Assembly: GCA_030705955.1 (NCBI GenBank)
Contig: JAUZPL010000036.1
Coordinates: 1-43,068 of the forward strand
Direction: 5' to 3'
DNA: 43,068 bases
Origin: Bacillota bacterium
GTDB lineage: Bacteria > Bacillota > Bacilli > Bacillales > Cytobacillaceae
Under the pieces are notes generated by a model, which was not told where the DNA came from, did no database searches, and saw only the letters and a list, made by a program, of their open reading frames with translations. The position numbers and the translations under genes are program-made. Below, piece after piece: positions 35,770-43,068 of this stretch (position 1 is the stretch's first letter; each line of letters opens with the position of its first letter).

Positions 35770-37270
35770 CTGTTAGAACCTCCTTTAGGATAATATCCAT
35801 ATTTTGAATGGAAAAACGGTCTGTTACGTGTAAGGTTTCTTTTCGTTCCAGAATATGTAACGTTTGATCCCCTAGCTGTGTGAATGCGTCATCCATAATG
35901 TGAGTTTGTTCCTCTTCAGTTGATTCTATTTTTCCCGAAACAATGGGAGCACGTTGGTGTAAAACAATCCAAAAGTCATAGAAAAATCGCTGATGTAGGA
36001 GAGACTCTTCCCTTTCTCGCACAAAATCGATTACATCTGTCAGCTCTTTACAGCCTTTATAAATGGCTTCTACTAACAACTTCATGACAGAGCCATAATT
36101 TTTCCTTAAGTGTTCCTGATAGTCATTTTCGCTCTGATTGCCAATCTTCATAAAGCCATAATCCACCTTTTCTTCCCGTTCCTCACGAATATTTTGCTCA
36201 GCAAAAACTGAAAACGGTGACCAGCTTTGCTCCTGTTGTATATGTAAGAAGGGATGAAGCAAACCTTTCATGGCCTCCAAAGGAAGCGGCATTCCTATGA
36301 CTCTAGCATTAATATCCTGATCAAAATTAAAAGCATCAATCCCTGTATAATATAAGGATTCTTGAGCCGCCTTTAAGGTATGATTCTTCAGCTCAATACT
36401 TTGTTCAAGCAATCTAGAGTGTTCATAATGAACCTCTTCCAGTTGATTGGTGATTTCAAGTATATAACTATAGGTCTTTTTTTCTATTTGATGATAGTCC
36501 TTCTCATACAATCGATCTTTGGTTTCCCTCACAAATTGCCTTAGCTCTGAAAACTCTTCATTTTCTCTTTCCAATCGAATATGGATATCTTCTAATAGCT
36601 GCTTATACCTACTGAACGTTTCTTCAGAGACAATGGTCCGTTGAATCTCATGTCTAAGCTTAATCATCCGTTCATTAAGAGTTTCAACATCAATCCGCAT
36701 TTCATTAATTTGGCGGAGTGCTCCTCGAAATTCCCCTTTCTCAAGCTGTTTTCGAAGAATTAATTGATTAATTGATAGTTGAAATTCACTATAAAATTCC
36801 TTTGTGGCGAAAATTAGTTCTAAGCCATCCTCGTCCAATGTGTAAAATTGGGTATTGGTTTTAGAATCAAAGGTCTTGGCTTTAAGCAGGGAATACTCCA
36901 GGCTGCCTTCTTGCCAAGTCTCCCAATCATAAAAGGAGTAGGACCGTTTTTTTCCGTGTGTTGGACGAAATGTTTCAATAATCGTCGAGGCAATGTCTTC
37001 ACAAGCCTGTCCATCTAAATGGTATAAAGGCTCTGTTACCTTTTGCAAAAACGTTGCCACATCCTTTGTCCCAACCTTATGATTTCTCATAATTTTTTGT
37101 TCGAAAAAGAAAAGAAGTGTAAGCAACCCGAGGCCTTTCATATCCAACGGTTTCTCTTGCTTGTCTTTTACTTTTTTACGATCCAGCTCATAGAGCGGGT
37201 CAAATAAAGCCAGACGGCGCATCCGCTCCTTAAATCCAGATGTAATATCAGAAATTTCATTTAGTTCCAT
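35759..37270 (-). CDS. jetA: JetA, Wadjet kleisin-like subunit
   Basis: A 503-aa protein. ATG at 37270 has GGAGGAG 6 bases ahead, and it overlaps the jetD stop by 10 bases. The N-terminus is a winged-helix-like domain (RRLALFDPLYELDRKKVKDK, LGLLTLLFFFEQK), followed by extended coiled coil (about residues 170-300) and a C-terminal domain ending VLTDEL. This arrangement, a MukF-like kleisin, fits JetA of Wadjet systems (DUF5716-like, from memory). With JetB and JetC it would form the condensin-like loop extruder that recognises circular plasmids. Confidence 0.85.
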   Translation of the reverse strand: MELNEISDITSGFKERMRRLALFDPLYELDRKKVKDKQEKPLDMKGLGLLTLLFFFEQKIMRNHKVGTKDVATFLQKVTEPLYHLDGQACEDIASTIIETFRPTHGKKRSYSFYDWETWQEGSLEYSLLKAKTFDSKTNTQFYTLDEDGLELIFATKEFYSEFQLSINQLILRKQLEKGEFRGALRQINEMRIDVETLNERMIKLRHEIQRTIVSEETFSRYKQLLEDIHIRLERENEEFSELRQFVRETKDRLYEKDYHQIEKKTYSYILEITNQLEEVHYEHSRLLEQSIELKNHTLKAAQESLYYTGIDAFNFDQDINARVIGMPLPLEAMKGLLHPFLHIQQEQSWSPFSVFAEQNIREEREEKVDYGFMKIGNQSENDYQEHLRKNYGSVMKLLVEAIYKGCKELTDVIDFVREREESLLHQRFFYDFWIVLHQRAPIVSGKIESTEEEQTHIMDDAFTQLGDQTLHILERKETLHVTDRFSIQNMDIILKEVLTDEL

Positions 37271-38280
37271 GAAGAACTCCTCCATATATGTTGCAACTCA
37301 CTTGTTTTTAAAACCTCTTGTGGATAATAATGTCCCCGCTCTAAAACAGACCGAAGTTTCTTCTCGTCATCCTTCGTAAAAAAACACATAAACGTATCAA
37401 TCGCATTTTGATCCATTCGCTGATTCGTTTTTCCTTCTAGCGAAGGCTTATCCAAGCAGGCTTGATAAAAAGGCATAGCAAGCCGTACCGGAACCCTTTC
37501 ATTTAAACGATGCCAAATAAAGATGCCAGAACGGTCTATGTCACCAAAGTAATAAAAGATATGTTTTCCATGTGGAAGTGGAAGCTGCCGATGAAATTGC
37601 TCTATACTATGAATAATTTTATTTCCACACCCATAAATCACAGTTGAAAAATCCGTATCTGACAGAACATCGACCAACCCTTGAAAAGTCGTTTTATTTT
37701 CCACGATAAGATGTTTTTGTTCCTTATTTTGGAGTACAGCGGGATTGATTGCAAACATTAAAGGATCGGAAACCGGAATGACTTTCATCACTGCCCATAA
37801 TCCGACTCGTTCCAATAATTCTTTTCCTTGTTTTTCGCTGATCCATTTTTCATCACCAACAAGCTCCACACTTCGCTCAGGCGCAGGTACCTCACAATGA
37901 GGAAATCCAGATGTTTCAATATATTGATGAATTTTTAATAAATAAGGGAGGTCTTGCTTCCACTCTGTGGGATCTAATCCAAAATAAGAATCCAACTGTA
38001 TCGAAGGATGTAAATGGAGGCGATATTTTTTTAGTTCTTCCTGATATTCTTTTGTTAATTGTTGTTTTTGAATGCGGTATGTATAGGCTAGGGAAGGGGT
38101 CCGTCTATTTCTCCCTTTGGACTTCACCATCTCTAATACACCTTCATCTTCAAAAGTAAGAATAAGCTCAGCAAATTGTTCATAAGAAAGAGAATGGCTC
38201 GGTATCCATGTTTCCAGATCTTCCACATCAATTGTTTTTTTATTATATTTTAATAGCCCCTGATTCAGTATTTCTCTCAT
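37261..38280 (-). CDS. jetD: JetD, Wadjet Toprim nuclease subunit
   Basis: A 339-aa protein of the DUF2220/JetD family. A C-terminal Toprim domain carries Glu194 in LIVENKTTF and the DxD pair Asp247/Asp249 in YYFGDIDRSG, the metal-binding residues that cut DNA in Wadjet. The N-terminal half is winged-helix-like. It is the first gene of this operon, whereas the best-known Wadjet operons end with jetD. Its acidic residues are intact, so the nuclease would be active if the complex assembled. ATG at 38280 has only a weak ribosome binding site (GGGGTTGGTG). Confidence 0.92.
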   Translation of the reverse strand: MREILNQGLLKYNKKTIDVEDLETWIPSHSLSYEQFAELILTFEDEGVLEMVKSKGRNRRTPSLAYTYRIQKQQLTKEYQEELKKYRLHLHPSIQLDSYFGLDPTEWKQDLPYLLKIHQYIETSGFPHCEVPAPERSVELVGDEKWISEKQGKELLERVGLWAVMKVIPVSDPLMFAINPAVLQNKEQKHLIVENKTTFQGLVDVLSDTDFSTVIYGCGNKIIHSIEQFHRQLPLPHGKHIFYYFGDIDRSGIFIWHRLNERVPVRLAMPFYQACLDKPSLEGKTNQRMDQNAIDTFMCFFTKDDEKKLRSVLERGHYYPQEVLKTSELQHIWRSSSWN

Positions 38281-38316
38281 AACACCAACCCCAATAATTT
38301 ACAATCTTCTACTTTC

Positions 38317-38345
38317 ATTCTACTAAAAACGCCATCATTCGTCAG
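38317..38345 (-). promoter_or_regulatory. Candidate promoter of the jet operon
   Basis: On the minus strand, CTGACG (38345-38340) and TAGAAT (38322-38317) are 17 bases apart and 37 bases upstream of jetD. The -35 box is weak, so this is a candidate only. Confidence 0.35.
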
Positions 38346-38405
38346 TAGGGAATATAAAGGAAGTTCCAGAAATTTATTAAATTATGCTTTTTATTAGGAA
38401 GCTTC

Positions 38406-38428
38406 AAAAAAAATACGCCTTATGGCGC
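38406..38428 (-). terminator. Terminator of the 49-aa gene
   Basis: On the minus strand TGCGCC-ATAA-GGCGTA (one G-U pair) is followed by eight T. It separates the small gene from the jet operon. Confidence 0.75.
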
Positions 38429-38437
38429 AAAATTCAT

Positions 38438-38587
38438 TTACTTTGAATAATGTTGATTGTTTGTTTTCTCATTACCCATAGTTGATTCATGTTTCATTTT
38501 TTTATCTTTCCATTGGTCATACGTTAGTCGACCAGCCTTTTCATCGTTAAGGTATCGGATATAATCCTTTCCATACATGTAAAGCAT
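38438..38587 (-). CDS. Unknown small protein, 49 aa
   Basis: ATG at 38587 lies 7 bases after GGAGGTG, an excellent ribosome binding site. The 49-residue product (MLYMYGKDYIRYLNDEKAGR, then LTYDQWKDKKMKHE) is soluble, charged and aromatic in its first half, with a polar tail. The family is not recognised. It lies upstream of the jet operon on the same strand but is separated by its own terminator, so no functional link is claimed. Confidence 0.65.
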   Translation of the reverse strand: MLYMYGKDYIRYLNDEKAGRLTYDQWKDKKMKHESTMGNEKTNNQHYSK

Positions 38588-38736
38588 GTATAACACCTCC
38601 AGTCTTTACTATATATGTATGCGTTTACAAACATTAAAAACACAAATATAGTAAAAATCCACTATGGAAGTTGCCTTAACTTTTGAAGCTGTACTTATTG
38701 CAACAATTGTTGCTATTGAAAGTCGTTATATATTTG

Positions 38737-38784
38737 AAAGAAATAGTCACCGAAGCTTGGTAGGCAGGATGGCTATTTCTTTTT
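38737..38784. terminator. Hairpin downstream of the vWA gene
   Basis: AAAGAAATAG (38737-38746) and CTATTTCTTT (38773-38782) form a 10-bp stem with a 26-nt loop, followed by TT on the plus strand. It lies past the vWA gene stop and may end that transcript. Confidence 0.4.
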
Positions 38785-38810
38785 GCTTGTGATATACCCA
38801 CCTATCCCAT

Positions 38811-39467
38811 TTATCTCCTTCCCCCGCGCTTCTTGAAATCCTCATCAATGCGTTCCTTCCAGTTTTCGGAAATTTTACGACTCGCTCGAAGAGAACTCAC
38901 TGTCTCACTTAAAACTTCATAATTTAGTAGGGTACCCTCACTATCGGCATGATAATTGGTTGCTCTGTCTTTGCCGATACCAAATTGCTCCGCGGTGGCA
39001 ACAGCATCGATATTTGCCCCTAGAAAGATAAACTCCCAGCCGTAATTGCTTTTTTGATGCTCAATCATCTGTCTGACTTTTTCATAAGTAAACTCTCTAC
39101 TGGCATTTTCCATGCCATCAGTGGTTATGACGAACAGAATATGTTCAGCTTTTTCATCTTCTGATGTTCGCTTTTGAACATTTCCGATTTTGTTGATAGT
39201 TTTTCCTACAGCATCTAATAGTGCTGTACTGCCTCTCACAAAATACTCATTGTCTGTTATCGGTGCAATCCCTTTAAGGTTAATGCGATCATGCAGCAAT
39301 TCAAACCTATCATCAAATAGGACAGTAGTGATAATTGCTTCCCCTGGCTCTTTTTTCTGCTTTTCAAGCATGGCATTGTAGCCTCCAATCGTGTCACTTT
39401 CAAGGCCACACATTGAACCACTTCTATCTAGAATAAAAACTAGTTCTGTTACATCTTTTTTCATCAT
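38811..39467 (-). CDS. von Willebrand factor A domain protein
   Basis: A 218-aa cytosolic vWA protein. The MIDAS metal-binding residues are visible: Asp14, Ser16 and Ser18 in FILDRSGSM, Thr in RGSTALLDAVG and Asp in VITTDGMEN. ATG at 39467 follows GGAGG; the next codon is also ATG. Its ends are short, without membrane segments. It follows the macro-domain gene by 82 bases in the same direction and is probably cotranscribed with it. Proteins of this pairing may mediate protein-protein contact in stress or ADP-ribose metabolism, but the role is unknown. Confidence 0.88.
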   Translation of the reverse strand: MMKKDVTELVFILDRSGSMCGLESDTIGGYNAMLEKQKKEPGEAIITTVLFDDRFELLHDRINLKGIAPITDNEYFVRGSTALLDAVGKTINKIGNVQKRTSEDEKAEHILFVITTDGMENASREFTYEKVRQMIEHQKSNYGWEFIFLGANIDAVATAEQFGIGKDRATNYHADSEGTLLNYEVLSETVSSLRASRKISENWKERIDEDFKKRGGRR

Positions 39468-39549
39468 GGTATCCTCCAATCATTTTGTGATTTAAGGATA
39501 CCATTTTATATTTGCAAATCTGTCGCATAGCTGGCGACAATTATTTGGG

Positions 39550-40557
39550 CTAAACGCCCAGAAGTTTCTGGTCAAAAGCAAACAGAGCCTCATTTATTTC
39601 AAAAATATTGTAATTGCCTTCATCAATAAAATACTCGATGATAATATCAAATTTGCTGCTATGGGAAATGGCAAAGCCTGCCTTATGCAACAGGTCTTTC
39701 GTTTCATCCAGGTTTAACTGCAGTGCGATGGCTAGAGCAATTGCGGTAGTCTTACTAGGCTTGTAATGTAGATCATTCCGGATTTTTGAAAAATGCTTTC
39801 TATCTATATTTGCCTTTTTATACGTTTCCGCATCTGTCATGCCTTTATCATCAATCAAACGCAGTAGCATCTGTGAGAACGTATCATCCATGTGCTTTAT
39901 TACATCCTCAAGGCTTCTCTTCCGTTTTTTTGCAGGTGCAGGTTCTTTCATAGAGAAAAGCATTGGATCATCTGAATAGCTTTCTTTCAGTTCGGGTTGT
40001 TCTACAAATCTACGATTAAAAGGCTGATCATCTATGTACTTATCATCAATATATTGCGTAATGGAAGAAAATAATTTTTCAGATAACCTAAATGCGGCCT
40101 TATCATACACAACAAGAAATACAGTCATCTCATTCCTAAGCAAAAAGTCACCGATTACCGAAATCGCTGTTTTCAATGCTTGATCCTTAGGGTATCCGAA
40201 GGAACCCGTGGATATCAATGGAAAAGCAACACTTACTAGATTATGCTCTTTCGCTAATGTAAGAGAATTCTTATAGCAATCCGCAAGTAGCTCTTCCTTG
40301 TTGTTATTACCATTTTGCCAGACAGGTCCAACCGTATGGATTACATACTTTGCTGGCAACTTGTAGCCTTTTGTTATTTTAGCTTGCCCGACTTCACAAC
40401 CACCGAGAGTGAGACACTCTGCAAGTAGCTCCGGCCCTGCAGCGCGATGGATTGCTCCATCAACTCCTCCCCCACCAAGCAAAGCTGAGTTTGCCGCATT
40501 GACAATTGCATCAGCATGAACTTTCGTGATATCATTTCGGATTATTTCTAGTGGCAT
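39550..40557 (-). CDS. Macro-domain protein with C-terminal helical domain
   Basis: A 335-aa protein. Residues 1-175 are a macro domain ([26 protein letters not shown] and [13 protein letters not shown]), which binds or hydrolyses ADP-ribose derivatives. A linker (about 175-215) leads to a helical C-terminal domain ([20 protein letters not shown], then [25 protein letters not shown]), which resembles an XRE/HTH-type fold and may bind DNA. ATG follows GGGAGG by 12-14 bases. It is in one operon with the downstream vWA gene, next to the Wadjet operon. Confidence 0.88.
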   Translation of the reverse strand: MPLEIIRNDITKVHADAIVNAANSALLGGGGVDGAIHRAAGPELLAECLTLGGCEVGQAKITKGYKLPAKYVIHTVGPVWQNGNNNKEELLADCYKNSLTLAKEHNLVSVAFPLISTGSFGYPKDQALKTAISVIGDFLLRNEMTVFLVVYDKAAFRLSEKLFSSITQYIDDKYIDDQPFNRRFVEQPELKESYSDDPMLFSMKEPAPAKKRKRSLEDVIKHMDDTFSQMLLRLIDDKGMTDAETYKKANIDRKHFSKIRNDLHYKPSKTTAIALAIALQLNLDETKDLLHKAGFAISHSSKFDIIIEYFIDEGNYNIFEINEALFAFDQKLLGV

Positions 40558-40721
40558 AAAATAAGTACGCCTCCCTTTTACTCTTCGAAATTGCTAGGAT
40601 ATAAGTTATAGAAATTATACCAATATTCATGAATGAATGGTGGTTTTAGTCGCAATTCCGTTACCAATCAAGCAAAAAAACAGGAATGGTTATACCCTTT
40701 ATCATAGCAAGTCATTCATAT

Positions 40722-40765
40722 AAAAAAACGCACTGTCCCAAAAGGAATCCACTGTGCGTTTTTTT
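40722..40765 (-). terminator. Terminator of the second amidase gene
   Basis: AAAAAAACGCAC (40722-40733) pairs with GTGCGTTTTTTT (40754-40765) over 12 bp; T tracts are present on both strands. It lies about 75 bases past the amidase stop. Confidence 0.85.
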
Positions 40766-40838
40766 GAAAAACGGAAAACATGACATTCTATGCAGGTACA
40801 ATACACTTCCACCATAATAAGGAAAATTTTAAAATTAC

Positions 40839-42332
40839 TTACCCAAAATACGAATTTCCTTTCATTCCTACCCATACATCTGAATTTTCCATTTGACTTG
40901 CAATTTTTAGTAACCAATCTTCCTTGCCTTTTGGTGCCATGATTTGAACACCCAGTGGCAAGCCTTTTTTTGTTAGATGGACAGGTACGCTGATTGCCGG
41001 CTGTCCAGTCAAATTGGCTAATTGGGTAAATGGTGTATACGTTAAACTTGCTTCAAACATATCGTAAACCAGTTTCTGCTGTTCCTGTTTCGTTAATTCG
41101 CCGACCTTCATTAACTCTAGGATTTCCTTTTCTTTGTGGGTGAGATCACTTACTTTTGGTGCAACACTTGCCGTAGCAGGCGTAATGTATAAATCATAGG
41201 TCTGATGGAATTCAGCCATTTGCGCGGCCGCTACATCCCATTCTGCAAGGCTTTGCGTAAATTCAGCAGCCGTTACTTGTTTTCCGGCAACAGTTAGGAC
41301 CCAAGCCACAATTTCCATATCATGAACGGTAATCTCCCGGCACAGTGCTTTTTCAATAGAATCCACCATACCCGCCATTTCACCGCAATTCATAATATAG
41401 TAATTTTGCATCAAGCGGAGCCCATCCACTTGATTAGTCTTTTCCTCAACTATATGTCCTTCATCCTCAAGCCATTTTACTGTTTTATGAACTGCAATAA
41501 CTGCTTCTTCACTAACCGGTGTTCCGACAGGTGAAACGGTAGTATAGGCAATCCGGAATTTTCGTTTGGAGCCTTTTTTCAGTTCGTTTAAATAGCCCCC
41601 CTCAAAAAGTGGTGTTTGAAAAGCTGCTTCCGGCTGTATAACTTGCAAAACATCTAGGAGGGCGGCACTGTCTCGAACGGAACGGGTTAGAGCAAAATCA
41701 ATAGACGCTCCTTGCCACTGCCTGCCGACTCCCGGGCCAACAGGTGTCCTTCCTCTTGTAGGCTTTAGGCCAAATAATCCTGTGAATGAAGCAGGTATGC
41801 GAATAGAGCCTCCGCCGTCACTGGCGCCGCCAATTGGCACAATACCAGCAGCCACACTTGCCGCAGTCCCGCCGCTAGAACCGCCTGGGGAGTACTCTAA
41901 GTTCCATGGATTTCTTGAAGGACCATGAATCTCTGGCTCGGTAATATTTTTAAGGCCAAATTCAGGTGTATTAGTATGCCCAATAAATAAAAAACCTGCC
42001 TGGCGAAGTCGTGCAACAAAGTTCGAATCTCTTTTGGCGATATTTTGTTTAAATAATCTAGATCCTGATGTTAAAAGCTCACCTTCAACCGCTTGTGAAA
42101 TATCCTTTAAGACAATAGGAACCCCTGCAAAAGGCTGTTCGCAGATGCGAAGCTGTTCTATTTCTTTCATTACTTTTTCTTTCCGGGTTCGTACCACCGC
42201 ATTTAACGAAGGATTAACTTCATCCAACCGATCGAATGCAAGATTCACGAGTTCTTTTGGCGAGACCTCTTTCATTTTGATTAAATTCGCTAAATCAATC
42301 CCATCAAGGGTGGTGTATGTAAATTTATCCAT
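40839..42332 (-). CDS. Amidase-signature-family hydrolase
   Basis: A 497-aa amidase. ATG at 42332 is chosen because GAGG lies 8 bases upstream; the in-frame ATG at 42356 has none. The catalytic lysine is in VPIVLKDISQ, the serine-rich loop is YSPGGSSGGTAASVAAG, and the nucleophile region is GASDGGGSIRIPAS. The C-terminal part holds TPFTQLANLTGQPAISVP. It is only distantly similar to the amidase at 15890-17356. GatB/GatC partners are absent, so it is a stand-alone amide hydrolase of unknown substrate. Confidence 0.92.
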   Translation of the reverse strand: MDKFTYTTLDGIDLANLIKMKEVSPKELVNLAFDRLDEVNPSLNAVVRTRKEKVMKEIEQLRICEQPFAGVPIVLKDISQAVEGELLTSGSRLFKQNIAKRDSNFVARLRQAGFLFIGHTNTPEFGLKNITEPEIHGPSRNPWNLEYSPGGSSGGTAASVAAGIVPIGGASDGGGSIRIPASFTGLFGLKPTRGRTPVGPGVGRQWQGASIDFALTRSVRDSAALLDVLQVIQPEAAFQTPLFEGGYLNELKKGSKRKFRIAYTTVSPVGTPVSEEAVIAVHKTVKWLEDEGHIVEEKTNQVDGLRLMQNYYIMNCGEMAGMVDSIEKALCREITVHDMEIVAWVLTVAGKQVTAAEFTQSLAEWDVAAAQMAEFHQTYDLYITPATASVAPKVSDLTHKEKEILELMKVGELTKQEQQKLVYDMFEASLTYTPFTQLANLTGQPAISVPVHLTKKGLPLGVQIMAPKGKEDWLLKIASQMENSDVWVGMKGNSYFG

Positions 42333-42475
42333 TTCCGCAACCTCATTTTCTACCATTTATTTTGACTCATTTCTACCATATTATTTTGACAAATACAAAC
42401 AAATTATCTTACAAGGGTTTACGTTCTGATTTTTAAGCTATACGCATATAAAAAGAAATGGAGAGGAGGAAGATT

Positions 42476-42682
42476 ATGGGAGAAAAAGGATGTATAAAAT
42501 GTGGTAGCACCAATGCAGCTACAAAAGAGGTGGCCATGACGGGCACTGGTTTATCAAAGCTGTTCGATGTCCAGCATAATCAGTTTACGGTCGTTTATTG
42601 TAAAAATTGTGGATATGCGGAGTTTTATCATAAAAAATCTTCTACTGCTTCTAACCTTTTAGATTTATTTTTTGGTCAATAA
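42476..42682 (+). CDS. Zinc-ribbon nucleic-acid-binding-type protein (DUF2082-like)
   Basis: A 68-aa protein with two CxxC knuckles, Cys6/Cys9 (CIKCGS) and Cys42/Cys45 (YCKNCGYAEFY), which form a zinc ribbon. ATG at 42476 lies 8 bases after GGAGGA; an upstream in-frame ATG at 42458 is less well placed. The size and the CGYAEFY end match the DUF2082 family of predicted nucleic-acid-binding zinc ribbons. No signal peptide or helix is seen. The tandem repeat array starts right after its stop. Confidence 0.85.
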   Translation: MGEKGCIKCGSTNAATKEVAMTGTGLSKLFDVQHNQFTVVYCKNCGYAEFYHKKSSTASNLLDLFFGQ

Positions 42683-42687
42683 ACTGA

Positions 42688-43068
42688 TACGGGCTTCGGG
42701 TGCATCTCTCACTGACCGAAACCCTTTTTGAAATTGGAAAACGGGCTTTGAGACAGCCCCTCAGTGACCGAAACCCTTTTTGAAATTGGAAAATAGGCTT
42801 TGAGACAGTCCCTCAGTGACCGAAACCCTTTTTGAAATTGGAAAATAGGCTTAGAGACAGTCCCTCAGTGACCGAAACTCTTTTTGAATTTGGAAAACGG
42901 GCTTTGAGACAGTCGCTCAGTGGCCGAAACCCTTTTTGAAATTGGAAAACGGGCTCTGTGACTGTCAATCAGTGACCGAAACTCTTTTTGAATTTGGAAA
43001 ACGGGCTTTGAGACAGTCCCTCAGTGACCGAAACTCTTTTTGAATTTGGAAAACGGGCTTTGAGACAG
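42688..43068. repeat. 52-bp tandem repeat array 2, continues past the window
   Basis: Units of exactly 52 bp start at 42710 (CACTGACCGA variant), 42762, 42814, 42866, 42918, 42970 and 43022. A partial unit (ACGGGCTTCGGGTG) precedes them, and the array runs off the end of the window. Each unit reads CAGTGACCGAAACCC, TTTTTGAAATTGGAAAA, then a GGGCT/AGCCC-type hairpin (GGGCTTTGAGACAGCCC in the first). There are no unique spacers. It shares unit, period and orientation with array 1 at 30243-30420. Confidence 0.93.

Noticed and set aside
37315-37330. TGTGGATAA box in the jetD coding region
   Set aside because: It lies within coding sequence and is a single occurrence expected by chance.
38664-38792. 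A 42-codon open frame on the plus strand (MEVALTFEAVLIATIVAIES start)
   Set aside because: No ribosome binding site, and its end runs through the hairpin downstream of the vWA gene; more likely chance.
42688-43068. The tandem array as a CRISPR array
   Set aside because: The 52-bp units are contiguous, with no unique spacers between shorter repeats, and no cas genes are nearby.

Overview
The window looks like chromosomal DNA of a low-GC, endospore-forming Bacillaceae (Bacillus/Neobacillus-like). The support is strong AGGAGG-type ribosome binding sites, frequent TTG starts, a small acid-soluble spore protein of the SspH type, a YpuA-like DUF1002 protein and many Bacillus-type small membrane proteins. 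The species cannot be named from the sequence alone.

Layout. 1-5.9 kb (+): the 3' part of tldD and its partner pmbA/tldE, a 50-aa membrane protein, a slipin/stomatin-like SPFH protein, an aldo/keto reductase, an unknown protein and a Gly/His/Tyr-rich repeat protein. 5.9-15.6 kb: small unknown and membrane proteins; two paralogous MerR-regulator/short-chain-dehydrogenase modules (7.65-8.8 kb and 13.96-15.1 kb) that share a MerR-style 19-bp-spacer promoter with an inverted-repeat operator; and between them a pyrimidine-dimer-glycosylase-like protein, a SagB-type nitroreductase, sspH, an NhaC-like antiporter, a lipoprotein and a HIT protein. 15.9-23.1 kb (-): an amidase, a TrkA-type K+ regulator, a decayed P-type cation ATPase fused to a TrkA remnant, a DHA2-type MFS exporter and a chemotaxis receptor broken by one in-frame stop. 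23.3-29 kb (-): glpABC with a terminator-bearing leader, and selO. 29.2-30.2 kb (+): the YpuA-like protein.

30.6-38.3 kb (-) holds a Wadjet-type (JetABCD, SMC-like) plasmid-defence operon in the transcriptional order jetD-jetA-jetB-jetC with overlapping genes. jetC carries one in-frame amber codon that cuts off its C-terminal ATPase half, so the system is probably damaged, perhaps recently, because the other three genes are open. Upstream lie a 49-aa gene, a vWA-macro-domain gene pair, a second amidase and a zinc-ribbon protein.

The most unusual non-coding feature is a 52-bp tandem repeat present as two arrays in the same orientation. One lies just past the end of jetC (30.24-30.42 kb). The other has at least seven units and runs off the window end (42.69-43.07 kb). 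Together they bracket the block with Wadjet, vWA-macro, amidase and zinc ribbon. Four loci carry disabling lesions (P-type ATPase, TrkA remnant, chemotaxis receptor, JetC).
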